A DNA stretch of 64,000 bases from Zeugodacus cucurbitae (lineage: Eukaryota; Arthropoda; Insecta; Diptera; Tephritidae). Positions 12,358 through 23,800 of the stretch are shown here, piece by piece; position 1 is the first letter of the stretch, and the number at the start of each line of letters is the position of its first letter. A program made the position numbers and the translations under genes. Location of the stretch: assembly GCF_028554725.1 (NCBI RefSeq), contig NC_071671.1:17421501-17485500 (forward strand), in the 5' to 3' direction. A model generated the notes under the pieces. It was not told the DNA's origin. It searched no databases and saw only the letters and a program-made list of their open reading frames with translations.

Positions 12358-13062
12358 CTAAGCAATGACACAATTCGATTTCGATTTTTTTGGCGGCGGA
12401 TTGGGAACATATCTCGGATATGTGGGGAACTCGGTGCGACCCAGATTTTCCGTTGGCCGCCACGGATTAGACGTGCCGCTTGTTGTTTTGGTTGTATTTA
12501 CACTAGCCGCTGGAGTAGTTCGGTTCTGCCAGGTTGCAGCAACTGGTGTGGCATTCCTAAACGATGGCATAGCGTATGCATCAGCACGATAACCAATTGA
12601 TGCTGTTACCTTCGATGCATTGTTATTGTTGTTGTTCAAGGTGGGTTTCAATATGGTTGCATTGCTAGTGGTAGGTTTTGCTTTATATGGTGGGTTTGTT
12701 AATGTTATAGGTTTTATTGATGTTATTGGTCTTGGTGTTATTGTTGGCTTTGGTGTTGTTGACATTCTTTGTAGACGATTCAAACGCTTTTGGAATTCCT
12801 CATGTTCTTCAGTTGGATCTGTCGTCAGTTCAACTATTTCAAAATCATGTTGCGGAAGCTGCTGCTTTCTGTCACGTGGTACGGTCGGCAGTGCATCAAA
12901 CAGTTCATCAATTTCAGTTTTCGGCTTCTTCTTATTAGCGTTTTTACGATTCCCATTGCTACTCCTAGGCTCCACAAGATTGTCAAGTCCATCGGTTTCA
13001 TAACAATTCTTTAACAGCTCAAAAGTTTGGCGTTGCTTTTCCACAGACGTTGGCTGTGTCAC
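12358..13062 (-). CDS. Unrecognised protein with C-terminal CAAX box (last exon)
   Basis: Open frame of about 234 codons ending at TAG 12358-12360. I do not recognise the family. The first half is charged and helix-prone (EKQRQTFELLKNCYETDGL; KTEIDELFDALPTVPRDRK; EEHEEFQKRLNRLQ). The second half is low-complexity Thr/Pro/Asn (TPKPTITPRP, an NNNNN run). The end is PPPKKSKSNCVIA: a CAAX motif (C-V-I-A) behind a basic patch, the arrangement of farnesylated membrane proteins; terminal Ala favours farnesyl- over geranylgeranyl-transferase. There is no in-frame ATG near the left end, and the codon at 13062 is GTG. So this must be a 3' exon joined to an upstream exon I could not place; acceptor candidates are AAAG at about 13063 or CACAG at about 13055. 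Lipid anchoring is inferred from the motif only. Antisense open frames over the same bases are composition shadows. Confidence 0.65.
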   Translation of the reverse strand: MTQPTSVEKQRQTFELLKNCYETDGLDNLVEPRSSNGNRKNANKKKPKTEIDELFDALPTVPRDRKQQLPQHDFEIVELTTDPTEEHEEFQKRLNRLQRMSTTPKPTITPRPITSIKPITLTNPPYKAKPTTSNATILKPTLNNNNNNASKVTASIGYRADAYAMPSFRNATPVAATWQNRTTPAASVNTTKTTSGTSNPWRPTENLGRTEFPTYPRYVPNPPPKKSKSNCVIA

Positions 13063-13369
13063 TTTAATTAAGAATATGAAAATATTTTTGAATACATAAA
13101 ATATGGGATTTGAAAATATATGTATATTTACATATGCATGTGCTCATAAAGTACGCTGATTGTTTTTAAATATTAAATATTCTAATTTTTTAGTTGAAAC
13201 GTTTTAATATTGTAGTTTTTAGGAGTTAGGCCAGTCTAGGATTTTCGATTTTGTTTTTTTGACTAAAAGTGCACTTTGGTGTGTATTATTGAGTTGGTAG
13301 CACAGTGAAAAATAATTTCTTCACAACTTCAATTATTACTGTAAAATACTTCGATTAAAAATTTAAACT

Positions 13370-13990
13370 TTTTTTCAAACAGCTTGTATTTTAAGTTTTG
13401 ATGCATTTCGACCAGTTCTGTTACAATACTTTTTTTTGGCAATCTATAAAAAAACAGCTTTTACACAAGTTTTTATCAATGTTAAATTTTTCGACCAGTT
13501 TTTGGTACAAAACTATTTTGGGACGACTCGAAAAATAAATAACAAACAGCTTGTGATTTAAGTTTTAATGTCTTTCGACCAAAAACTCTAAAATATAAAA
13601 GTTCATCAAAGAAGCTTTTAGACAAGTTTTTAACAATGTTACATATTTCGACCAAATTTTGGTATAAAGCTCTTCTAGACTGGATAGTTTATCCAAAAAA
13701 TAAATAACTGTTCAAAAAGAACTCTAAGTACTAAAATTCAACAAATAAGTAGATGGACAAGTTTTTATCAATATTACATATTTCGACCAATTTTTGGTAT
13801 AAAGCTCTCGAAAAATAAACAAAAAAAGCCCGTGTTTTTAGTTTTTATACTTTTCGACCAGTTTTGGTACGCAACTTGCTTTTGACAAACTACCCATAAA
13901 ATAAATAACTTTCCAAAAAGAATACTAAACACTAAAGTTCATCAAAGAATCTTTTAGACAAATTTTAACCGATTTTACGAATTATTTTTA
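13370..13990. repeat. Degenerate CGACCAG-core repeat array, block 3
   Basis: Third block of the family in blocks 1 and 2, with cores near 13406, 13490, 13575, 13645, 13773 and 13853. Lies upstream of the CAAX exon, possibly within an intron of that gene, since its 5' exons must lie to the right. Confidence 0.7.
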
Positions 13991-15308
13991 ACAAGTTCAC
14001 AATTTTATGAAAAATTGCGGTAAACCTAAGAAGGTACATTTTTTACTAGTAAGTTGTATCTAAATTGAGACAGGATTTTTATTTCGTTTCTGATATCACA
14101 AGTTTCTTGATTCACCGTCGCCTGCAGAGGACCACACTGTATACACTCTAATCAAATATATATATATATATATTAAGGTCTGAAAAACAGTTCGATCCCT
14201 TTTTCTATATTCTTTCTTCCAGAAAAAATTGTAAAAGTTCGATCTTTTTGTGAGGACTCCAAACTGGCCTAACACCTCAAGTGGAATGGCGCAACATGGC
14301 ACGAAGGAACTTTTGTGTGCTGATTCCATTAATAATAAAGTTAACTGTTAATATATATGTAAATGCTAACATGATTGCGATGCGATATTATGTCCATTAA
14401 AAGTATATATTCATATATGTATGTGTGATAAAATTGTTTTTAGTATAAAAAAGTTTATTGTGAAACAAGAAATACATTTTCATATTAAAATGACAATTTT
14501 GACCAGCAAAACTGGCATGCAAACGATATAACATGTGGTACATATAATTTTGGATTTCAACATAACAATAAAATTGAATACAAACGCAATGCAAAAACAA
14601 GCTGATGACTTTAAAAACATTTGTCGTGAAAAGCAACAAAAAATTAATTTTATGAAATTAATACAATTCAATACAAGCTCAATAAAAGAAGGTGTTGATA
14701 ACTTTAAAAATATTTAGAAATTATTAAATTTTGTTGCAAAAAAAGCGAAAAAATTAACAATTCAACATTCATAGAATTTTATATAACATAAACACAACAT
14801 AAAAACAAGCTGTTGACTTTGAAAAATATTTGTTATAAAAAGCGCAAAACAAACAGAATAAAAAAATATAACATTAATAAAATGTAATTAATAAATTCAA
14901 AAATAAATTAATTTGTAAACTCATTAAAAAACAGGTGACTAATGAAAAATACATAAAAATAATAATTTAACTTTGTTGAAAAAAAAAGATATTAAAGTAA
15001 AGTATTATGAAAAGTATGAATTTATGCCGGATGTAGTATGTATGTATGTGTATGAAAATAAGCGTTAAAATAAAGCAATAATTTCCATTTATACGCAGAA
15101 CAATACTTAAGTTAAAAAAATACAATAGCAAAAATATATTTTTTTCAGTTAACTTAAAAAATAAATAAAAAAAATTGTGTAAACAGTTTCATTATACATA
15201 AATGCAGGCGACTGCATTTCACCAGCACACACAAACACACCACACACACAGAGACGCACAGCAACACAGTTGCTATTAAAAGAGTTCCCCCGTAACGCTT
15301 TGCATTTT
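13991..15308. other. Intergenic or intronic AT-rich DNA
   Basis: No coding signal. A loosely repeated motif (ACAAGCTGATGACTTTAAAA and variants) appears near 14598, 14692 and 14807, about 100 bp apart. The right end should include the 3' UTR of helicase copy C. Upstream exons of the CAAX gene may be hidden here, but I cannot place them. Confidence 0.45.
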
Positions 15309-18300
15309 TTAACGGTCAACATCGTAACTCTCTAGCGCACTCGCCTGCGCCTTCTCACGTTTCATATATCTAAGTTTGTAATAAAAGTAGCGTTTCTTAC
15401 TTTTGAATTTGCTGCTGTTGTTGCTTTTGAGCACATCATTTACAGACGCTGCACTTTCATTTGCTTTGGTTGCATTTTTAGTTTTATTAGCCGCCTGCTT
15501 GTTTTTAGCTTTTCCCTTAGCATTTTTCGACTTGGCACCATTGCTGCCTTGCGCTTTACCCACATTTAGCTTCTCCATGGATTTGGTAAGCTGCTGCAGC
15601 GTTGCATCATTGCTTTTGTTGGTGGGTCTCTTGCTATCATTCTCGTAGTATGCAGCGCCCACCATAGTCTTCTGCAGCTGACAAAGTTCGATAATCTGTT
15701 TGAAATCGCCATTGATGCTTAGTGTACGCGGATTACCGATGAGTATTAGTAGCGAACGTGCACGTGACAGTGCGACATTTAGACGCTGAAAATTATTAAA
15801 AGCAAATAAAGAGTCGTCATTTATGAAAAAGCACAGGCTACATACATTGCGACTATCGAGAAAGCCCAAATTGTTGGTAAACGAACGCACAAACGAGATA
15901 ATTATGATGTTTTTTTCTTTGCCCTGAAATGATTCAACGGCACCCGTTTCGATTTGATACCAATTGCGTAAATTCAATTCTTCCTGTATGCGTATATATT
16001 GTTTCTTGTATGGCGTTATAATACCGATGTCACTCTGCACGACCTTATGACCTTTAATGCCGAAACATAAGAGATCACGCACATAATCCATGACAGTTTG
16101 AATTTCCAGCGGATTGTAACGACTAAAAGTACAAAAAAAAAATTTATTGCGTAAAATATTATATGGAAAATTTTAGAAAATCGTTAATTACCTGGTGGAA
16201 TTATTCTCACGCTGTTCTGGTCCGAAAACGGAATGAAAAATGATTGGATAGTCCGCATTGGGTGCGCGATGCCAGTCGCGACACAACTGCTGAACCTCTA
16301 TAAAATTGTATAATTATTTAATTTTGTTTTAATTTAAGTATACGGAAGGATCTAGGATAGGTTAAGTGGTCTTTACGGAAGAATCTAAAACATTTCAATT
16401 TCAAAAACTTTGACAAATCGCAGGGCACAGAAGTTTTGAGTTTCACGAATGATTTCGGGATGTGAGAAATGTAAAAATATCAAAAAAAAAATTGGTTGCC
16501 GTTAACTGAGATCAAAGCCATCCATTCCCATGATAGTTAGATCTTTAATTAGATCAGACCGGAAAGTACAACAATTCGATAGAATTTCTCGAAATTACAA
16601 TTTTTGAAGAAATTATCCTATCGCTAAAACAAGAATATCGAATGACAGCCTATGTGATACCATATATGTTCAAAAAAATAAAAAGTAAAACAAGTAAGGA
16701 AGAACTAAGTTCGGGTGCAACCGAACATTTTATACTCTCGCAATTTATTGATATTATTTATTAAGATAACACACAATTTGACCCATATCTTCGACATAAA
16801 GTCTACTAGAATAACGAAAATCATCATATACATATAGTATATGAGAGCTGATGTAAATCCTGAACTGATTTCACTCATTTTGACCACCAAGGTACACTAT
16901 CCAAGACTATACGCTCACTTAATTTGACCAAGATATTTCACATATTAAACGAAAACGCAAATTACACTTACCCGGTTCAGCTTCTGCTATCAATTCTCCT
17001 TTATAGAACATTTCACTAAAGAGTTTAACAATTTCCGGATGCGAACGATAATTGCGACGTAAACGTGCTTGTATTTGCCGATTATAATTGCCTTCCTCAT
17101 CGACACGATAGCACTCGCGTGTCAATAGACGTTCCATTAACGACATTTCCAAACCCATATTAGCGGCACGTTTCGAATTCAATATTGGACCCAACTGCTG
17201 ATGATCGCCGGCAATGACTAAACGCGAGTTTGCCGTTATTGTTGCCGTTATACCAACTAATGCTTCCGCCTCGGTTGAAGCAGCCACTTCATCAACAAAA
17301 ACGTGCGAAAACACACCGCTGCCATCCTTTTCCTTACCAAATCTGCCAGTCGCCAAACGTCCGACCATACTTAAGGTGCATACAACAATGCGATATGAGT
17401 GCAACACATCTATATCCGGTAGAAAATGATCGGCATACAAATTCGAATATTCCAGCAGAGTTTCGTTTATGTTTTCTGCACGATTTTCATATGAGCGTGA
17501 ATAAATACGTGTAATGGTTTGACGCTCGATATGCGGTGAGAGCGCATTGCAGAGACGTAAGGCGATCTCATCGCAAGCGCCATTCGAACCAGCTGTAATG
17601 AGTATGCGCGATCGCGGTTGCAGCATATATATTTGATAGATGGCTTCGACCAGTGTTGACGTTTTGCCGGTGCCTATTGGTGGTGTGAAAATTAAATTAA
17701 AAATATTTTTCATACATTTTTGTTGGCTTTAAATGTTGTTGTTGCATACCTGGTGGTCCGAAAATTATATACGGCTCCAGACTTGGTGTCGCGCTCATAT
17801 TCACCATACATTTTACAGCCTGCAATTGTTCCGGATTGCGATAAATGGTTTTGTTTAGCAGATTCAAATTAAAAACTGGCAATTCTCTAGTTAAAATTTC
17901 GTCGGGAAAAAGTAATTCTTTTAATAAGCACGGCGGCATGGCAACCATTTGTTCTAAGGCGCGATATTGATAACGTAAAACCAAGCGCGATGGACGAAAA
18001 ATGATGGTATACAATTTGTCACTTGGTATTTTTTGTTGACATTTGAATGTTACGCGTCCATAGGAAATGCATTCAATTTGTCCAATATATTTTTTCGTTT
18101 TTTTCTGTGCCGTTTGTTGTTTTGCAGCTGTTTCATCAACCAACTGTTCCATTTTTTTCATTAATTCATCAATGGATGTCGATAAGACGTTACTTTCCTC
18201 AGCGGGCAAGACAATGACGTCATCATAGGGGAAAATTATATTCTCGAAACGTATATTTTTTGGTAGTTTTAGCTGAGCGGTAATATAAGATGAATTTAAA

Positions 18301-21300
18301 ATAAGATAAAATTAAAAATTATAAAACATATAATTTATAAAAATTATAAATATTATAAATATTATCAAATATTGCTATTATAAACATAACTAATAAACAG
18401 AATTAAATCCGATCCATTTGTCTGCAGTATGCGGAACTGTTTCAACATAATTAGCTTTTTATACTCTCTCAACAAATTTGTTCAGGGCGTGACGTCGCCC
18501 ACTTATGCGTCAACAACCATATCTCAGGAACTACTAATTTCTTGACACCTTAATGACATGTGTGAAAAATAGGCGAAATCGTTTCACAACCACGTCTACT
18601 TCCCATATAACTCAATTTTGAATTGCATCTGATTCCTTCACTTTATAATATATACATTAGAAACCGGGAATCTTTTTCTTCTAACAGTGTGTCTCTGTAC
18701 CAAAAATTAAAAAAAAAAAAACAGGCCATAACTTCCCTTAGCACCCATATACCTAATTATAGGTTTCTCAAAAATACGATGGGTTTTATACCTTATTAAT
18801 CGGTTAATATGTAAGATATCTTAGTAAAATAAAGTGAGTGTATAGTTTTGGATACAGTGTACCTTTGTGGTGGAAATTAGTGAAATCGGTTCAGGAATTA
18901 CCTCAGCCCTGTATATGATGATTATCATTATTTTATGGGACTTTATGCCGAATATATTAGTTAAATTGTGTGTCTCTTTAAAATATAACATCAATATATT
19001 GCGAGAATATAAAATGTGCGGTTGCACCCGAACTTAGCTTTGCGTTACTTGTTTATAGTAATAAAGTTACAATAATAATAAAAAATACTAATTATATAGT
19101 ATATATGTCTATCGAAAGTATAAAAATTGTTTTTGCAAACCTTCAAAATATAGTCGTTTTCGTATGTGCGCAATTGGACATTTCGTTGCACCAGACTCGA
19201 ATACTCGCGCATTGTATCCCAATCCTCGATCTGTAAGAGCTTCAAAACTACCTCGCGTGCATTGTGATGCGTCAAGGTTTTTTTATTCAACATGTAATCT
19301 CTAAACTCATTGGATAATTCAGCAAGTGGTGCGTCCATAGAATCCTTTTGTAAAGCACGACGAATTTCCACAGGCGGCATGTATTGAGGAAGTTTAAATT
19401 TTGGTTTAAATGTACTAGAGTATTTGTTGTATTGAAAAAGAGAAAAGATATTAAAAAAAAATCAAACAAATTGTTGGAAATTATACTATAATAAATAAAA
19501 ATGTGTTTATTTATTAGAAAATAATAAGTTAATAAATTTTAAAATTTAATAAAAATATAATTTCTTACATTTTATTTGGTAAACGGCATGGATTAATGTT
19601 CAAATGAACAACAGGAAACTCCTCAATGCGCTGGAAAAAATTACAGCACACAAACTCGTAAGTATTATTACAGTAATCTATGCATATTTTTTTATTTTTT
19701 TTATTTTATATTTTTTTTAATATATTTTTTTATTTTATTTTATTATTTTATTTTTTTTTTAATTTTTTTTATTTTATTTTTTTTTTTAATTTTTTGTATA
19801 TTTTTAAATATTTTATTTATTTTTAATTTATTTTTTTTTTAGTTTTTTGTATATTTTTAAATACTTTTTATTTATTTTATTATTATTTTTTATTTTTTTG
19901 TATATTTTTAAATATTTTTTTGTTTTTTTATTTTTTTTTTATTTTATAATTTTTTTTTATTATTATTTTTTTTTAATTTTTTGTATATTTTTAAATATTT
20001 TATTTATTTTTATTTTATTTTTTTTTTATTTTTTTGTATATTTTTAAATATTTTTTTGTTTTACTTTTTTATATTCTTTATATTTTATTTTTGTATTTTT
20101 TATATTTTATTTTTGTATTTTTTATATTTTTTTATTTTTAATTTTAATTTTTTTTTACTTACACAAAAATGATGCTGCTCTACATTATGCATTGGCAAGG
20201 ATGCTTCATGAAATACCACAACAATTGGTTGTACAACTCCTTTACGAAAGAGATGACTATCGACAAAAAAACTATCTTTGCGATTCGCATCCAACGCATA
20301 CGGCACACGCGTATTATTCACATAGTAAAATGTGCGTGTTTGTACGATAACCAGTTTCTCAATAACAATGTTCGGTTTCAACGATTCCAAATTGAAACGA
20401 AAATAATGCGAATTTTTGCAAATATTATAGGAGAGTTTGAATATTGGTGTTGCGCTAAAATTAAAACAAAATTATAATACAAAATAAATTAATTAAATAA
20501 GAAATTGGTTTACATATCTACAAATTAGGAGTACATTGTACAAATGTGTGTATAATAAATATGTATATATTTTAAAATTTAAAATTCACCAACCATTTTT
20601 CATAACCTTCAAGTATTTTAAAATCTGACTCATCACCATGCGATAATACATGCTCCTCGAAATCATTTGGTGAGATGAAATTCTTTTGACAAATATAGCA
20701 GCCCATATTAGTCAGTTGGAACGACGGTATACGTAGTTGCAACTGACTACCTTCGTAGAGCAGTTCATGGGTGGGCGCATTTTCGTCCACTTCTAGTGAA
20801 CCTGTGGTAATTATTTATAGAAATTAATTTAAATTAAATTAAATGAATAATAATAAATACCTGTCAGCGCTGGATCACCATTGATAGCTGTTTTGCATTC
20901 TTCTCCGTTTGACATAATCTCCGTTGATTGGCCATTCTTTTGTTTTTCATCAAATTCTTCAAGTAACTTGTTGGTATATTCAAAAAAGGTTGTGGTTCTA
21001 ATGCGATAAAACGGACTGTCACGATTCGTGTTTATCAGGTAATTGGTGCGATTCAGCAGAGTACCAATCTATGAAAACAAATTAATAATTATAAAATTAA
21101 ATTAACGACAAATTCGAATAAATAAGTAAATAATAAATATTTCACAATAATAACTAAAACTGAGCGACTTAGTATAAAAGGTAGATATACATATACATAT
21201 AAGTACCAAAGCTCAACTACATTGAATAACGACATGGATTTACAACTATCTTTATTACATGTATTTGTTTGCCTCGGCTATAAATTACATTTGAGAGTGT

Positions 21301-23800
21301 ATAGCAATAGAGCGATGTGTTATTGTTACAGTATATCGCCAAATATACTAATTTGCAACTACAAAGTCCTATCTGAAGCCGAATTGGACAGAAAAACTAT
21401 ACAACTGTTGTTTATTATTATTATAATAATGTTATAATTCTTCAATTCAATTATAAAATTGTCCTTCAATTCACAAAATCTGGAAGAATGGCAAACCGAA
21501 CAACAACTGATATTACTGATTATAAATACCAGTTATAAATAATTGGCATAATCAAAGTGAGATAGAATAGCAAGCGAAATGGACTTGATAACTTTGTTGT
21601 AGCATATATTATAAATTTTTGGATTATTGTTAAATTCGAACATAATTTTCGCTAACACAAGCACAAGTTGAAAATTATACCTTAAAGAAATAAAAAAAAA
21701 ATAAAATAAAAATAAAAAAATTAAAAATAAAATTAAATAAAAATAAAATTAAATTAAATAAAAAAAAATAAAAATAAAAAATGTTAAAAAAATAAAGAAT
21801 TAAAAAAATAAAGATGTAAAAAAAATGTTAAAAAATAAAGAAAAAAAATAAATAAATAAATAAACAATGAAATAAAAATACATGAAGAAATAAACATATA
21901 GGAAGTAAAGAAATAAAAAAATATTAAAAATAAAGAAAGAAAAAAATAATAAAAAAATAAAGATGTAAAAAAAAATGTTAAAAAATAAAGAAATAAAAAA
22001 AAAATAAATAAAAAAAATTATGAAATAAAAATGCATGAAGAAATAAACATATAGGAAGTAAAGAAATAAAAAAATATTAAAAATAAAGAAAGAAAAAAAA
22101 ATAAAAAAACAAAGAACTATAAAAACGTTTGAAACCAATAAATGCAGTGAAAGGCTTTTAAAAATGTAAAGATAACAAAAAGTCGTAAATAAGCTATTAC
22201 ATATGATTAAAAATGACTCATCCTGTATGTATGTATACAATTTAAATATGTAGGAGCAACTGCTTAAATGAAATATCAAAATTGATATATATATATATAT
22301 AGAGAGAGAGAGAGTTGATACATATACACCTGAAGAATCGCTACGTTGAAATAGTATATGTATTAAATTTTAATTATATATACTAACTACGTAACATGCT
22401 CTTTACTCGTGCCGGTCAGCTCTCTGCTATAATATTGTGCCATAGCTTTTTAGTAATTATAAATGGAAATTTCTACAATAATTAACGGAAATTCCGGTAT
22501 TAAATTGTTTGTTTTTTTACATATTAAATATAATTAAAACTATTTTTTGTAAGTATATATATATCATTAAAACAAAGGCAATAAAAATACGAAATAATAA
22601 GCTGTGCTTTGCAAGTTTACAATTATCGTATGCAATAACACGAAACAAAATAAATACGAAAGTATCTACATACATACATACATATGTATGTACGTATACT
22701 GAATATATGTATGTACATTAATAGGGAACACTTGAAATGTATTGAATTTCTTTGCTTTGTAAGCTGTAGGGTCTAACTGTATACTCATTAGTATCTACAT
22801 TATATAAACAAATATTTGTATATGTAATATAAATTGGTAAGGTTCATATTTATATAAATAAACATAACCAAACTTGTATGCATTTTCTGTGTAAGTTTTA
22901 CACTTGCAGTAGATATAAAGATATTATTGAACTAGGCTTAAAATAAAGTTAATACTTTCAATAATTTTTAGAAAATTTAGCACTCATTAAAATCTTAATA
23001 ATAGAACGCATATTAATTCTATATAGCGCTCCAATGACCATAAGAATTGTTAAAATACGGTTTTGTGTGCCAAACTTTATATATTTCTACATATAAATAT
23101 TTTAGTATTTTTTTCTCCATAAAAAGATTAATTGAACGATATACAAAGATCCCACACTAGTAAAGACTACGCAGATGAACTAATAACAATAAAACTAAAT
23201 GAACTAATAACACTAAGTTTTTTTTTAACAAGTAAGAAATGTATATTTGCAATTTGCCTGAGCGATTTAAGCTATATGTTCATTTATAATGTAACTGATA
23301 TTTGAAATATACACGTAGATATATAATACATACGTATGTATAATATAAAAATGTTTGTATAGATAATTTTGAAATCTTACGCCGTATTTGGTGTTTGCCT
23401 CCAATAAACGCTGACGCACTTCAGTTTTTGCATTCGCGATGAATTTCACATATTTTGCACGTAATATACACTTTCGTACGAGCCATTCGGTTCTTACGCC
23501 AAACAACAAATTCTGATACTCTTCGAACAGGAACTGACCAATAGCCTCAATTTCTGGGAAATTCAAAATAAAAATCCATTATAACAAATACTTTATTAGC
23601 GTTCTTAAACATTTTTTGCACATGCACTAATTGTTGAAAATGTAATCTATTATGTATTTTTCCTAACCCCATTTTTCAGCTTTATTAGGTTTTACAACTT
23701 TATTTTCTGCTGTTATATTTTCAGGGTTAACACATTCGTCCTTATCCTTTAACTCTGTGAATTGTAAAAATCCATCTCTCATTTTGAAAGTATCACACAT
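15309..23800 (-). CDS. MOV10-like RNA helicase, copy C (long paralogue with zinc finger, 12 exons)
   Basis: Predicted SF1 RNA helicase of the MOV10/Armitage group, about 1144 aa. Exons in coding order: 23800-23668, 23553-23381, 21068-20861, 20801-20594, 20454-20163, 19630-19569, 19414-19141, 18272-17750, 17673-16972, 16297-16192, 16122-15846, 15785-15309; phases close to 3435 nt. Start ATG 23798-23800 (MCDTFKMRDG) was chosen because upstream frame lacks a better ATG. A C2H2 zinc finger (C206-x2-C209-x12-H222-x3-H226) is followed by a beta-rich region (about 240-340). Walker A FGPPGTGKT spans 621-629 and is split by an intron. Motif II is DEVAA at 752-756, lacking the usual Gln; then GDHQQLGP, NYRSHPEIVKLF, motif V TGAVESFQGKEK and motif VI RLNVALSRARS. 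The last 100 residues are Lys/Asn/Ala-rich and basic. Weak spots: the donor at 20593 (GTTGGT) and at 19140 (GTTTGC). Probably acts on RNA in silencing or decay; inferred from family only. Confidence 0.87.
16685..16945 (+). mobile_element. Dispersed repeat copy 1 in a copy C intron
   Basis: Begins with ACAAGTAAGGAAGAACTAAG, then TTCGGGTGCAACCGAACATT and ATACTCTCGCAA. This head is shared, in opposite orientation, with the copy at 18440-19056. The similarity continues to about 16945, only some 26 bases from the splice donor at 16971 of helicase copy C. Truncated relative to the other copy. I recognise the head as a common higher-fly interspersed repeat but cannot name its class. Confidence 0.65.
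18440..19056 (-). mobile_element. Dispersed repeat copy 2 in a copy C intron
   Basis: Read on the minus strand from 19056 it starts AACAAGTAACGCAAAGCTAA and TTCGGGTGCAACCGCACATT. It parallels the repeat at 16685 for about 260 bases, then continues to near 18440 (ACTCTCTCAACAAATTTGTT). About 617 bp; no open frame. It lies in the intron between the seventh and eighth exons of helicase copy C. Confidence 0.65.
19688..20158. repeat. T-rich low-complexity tract in intron
   Basis: About 470 bases made almost only of T and A in TTTTTATTTT-like words, with recurrent TTTTTGTATATTTTTAAATA units. It fills most of the intron after the fifth exon of helicase copy C, reaching within a few bases of the donor at 20162. 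In the pre-mRNA (minus strand) this is an A-rich tract. Open frames over it are composition artefacts. Confidence 0.8.
21690..22131. repeat. A-rich tract with about 150-bp tandem duplication
   Basis: AAATAAAAA-type sequence. A unit of about 150 bases occurs twice: AAAGATGTAAAAAAA near 21810 and 21960, and AAACATATAGGAAGTAAAGA near 21893 and 22045. It lies in the intron after the second exon of copy C, and in the pre-mRNA it is U-rich, so it is complementary in character to the A-rich tract of the later intron. Confidence 0.8.
22284..22315. repeat. TA/GA compound microsatellite
   Basis: A run of TATATATATATA passes directly into AGAGAGAGAGAG inside an intron of helicase copy C. Confidence 0.8.

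Noticed and set aside
12620..13003. Hydrophobic plus-strand frame opposite the CAAX exon
   Set aside because: Leu/Val-rich only because the sense strand is Asn/Thr/Lys-rich; no independent support.
19847..20172. Phe-rich plus-strand open frames
   Set aside because: Lie entirely in the T-rich low-complexity tract of a helicase C intron.
21800..22279. 159-codon Phe/Tyr/Ile-rich minus-strand open frame
   Set aside because: Pure by-product of the A-rich tandem duplication in an intron; no ATG-led conserved protein.
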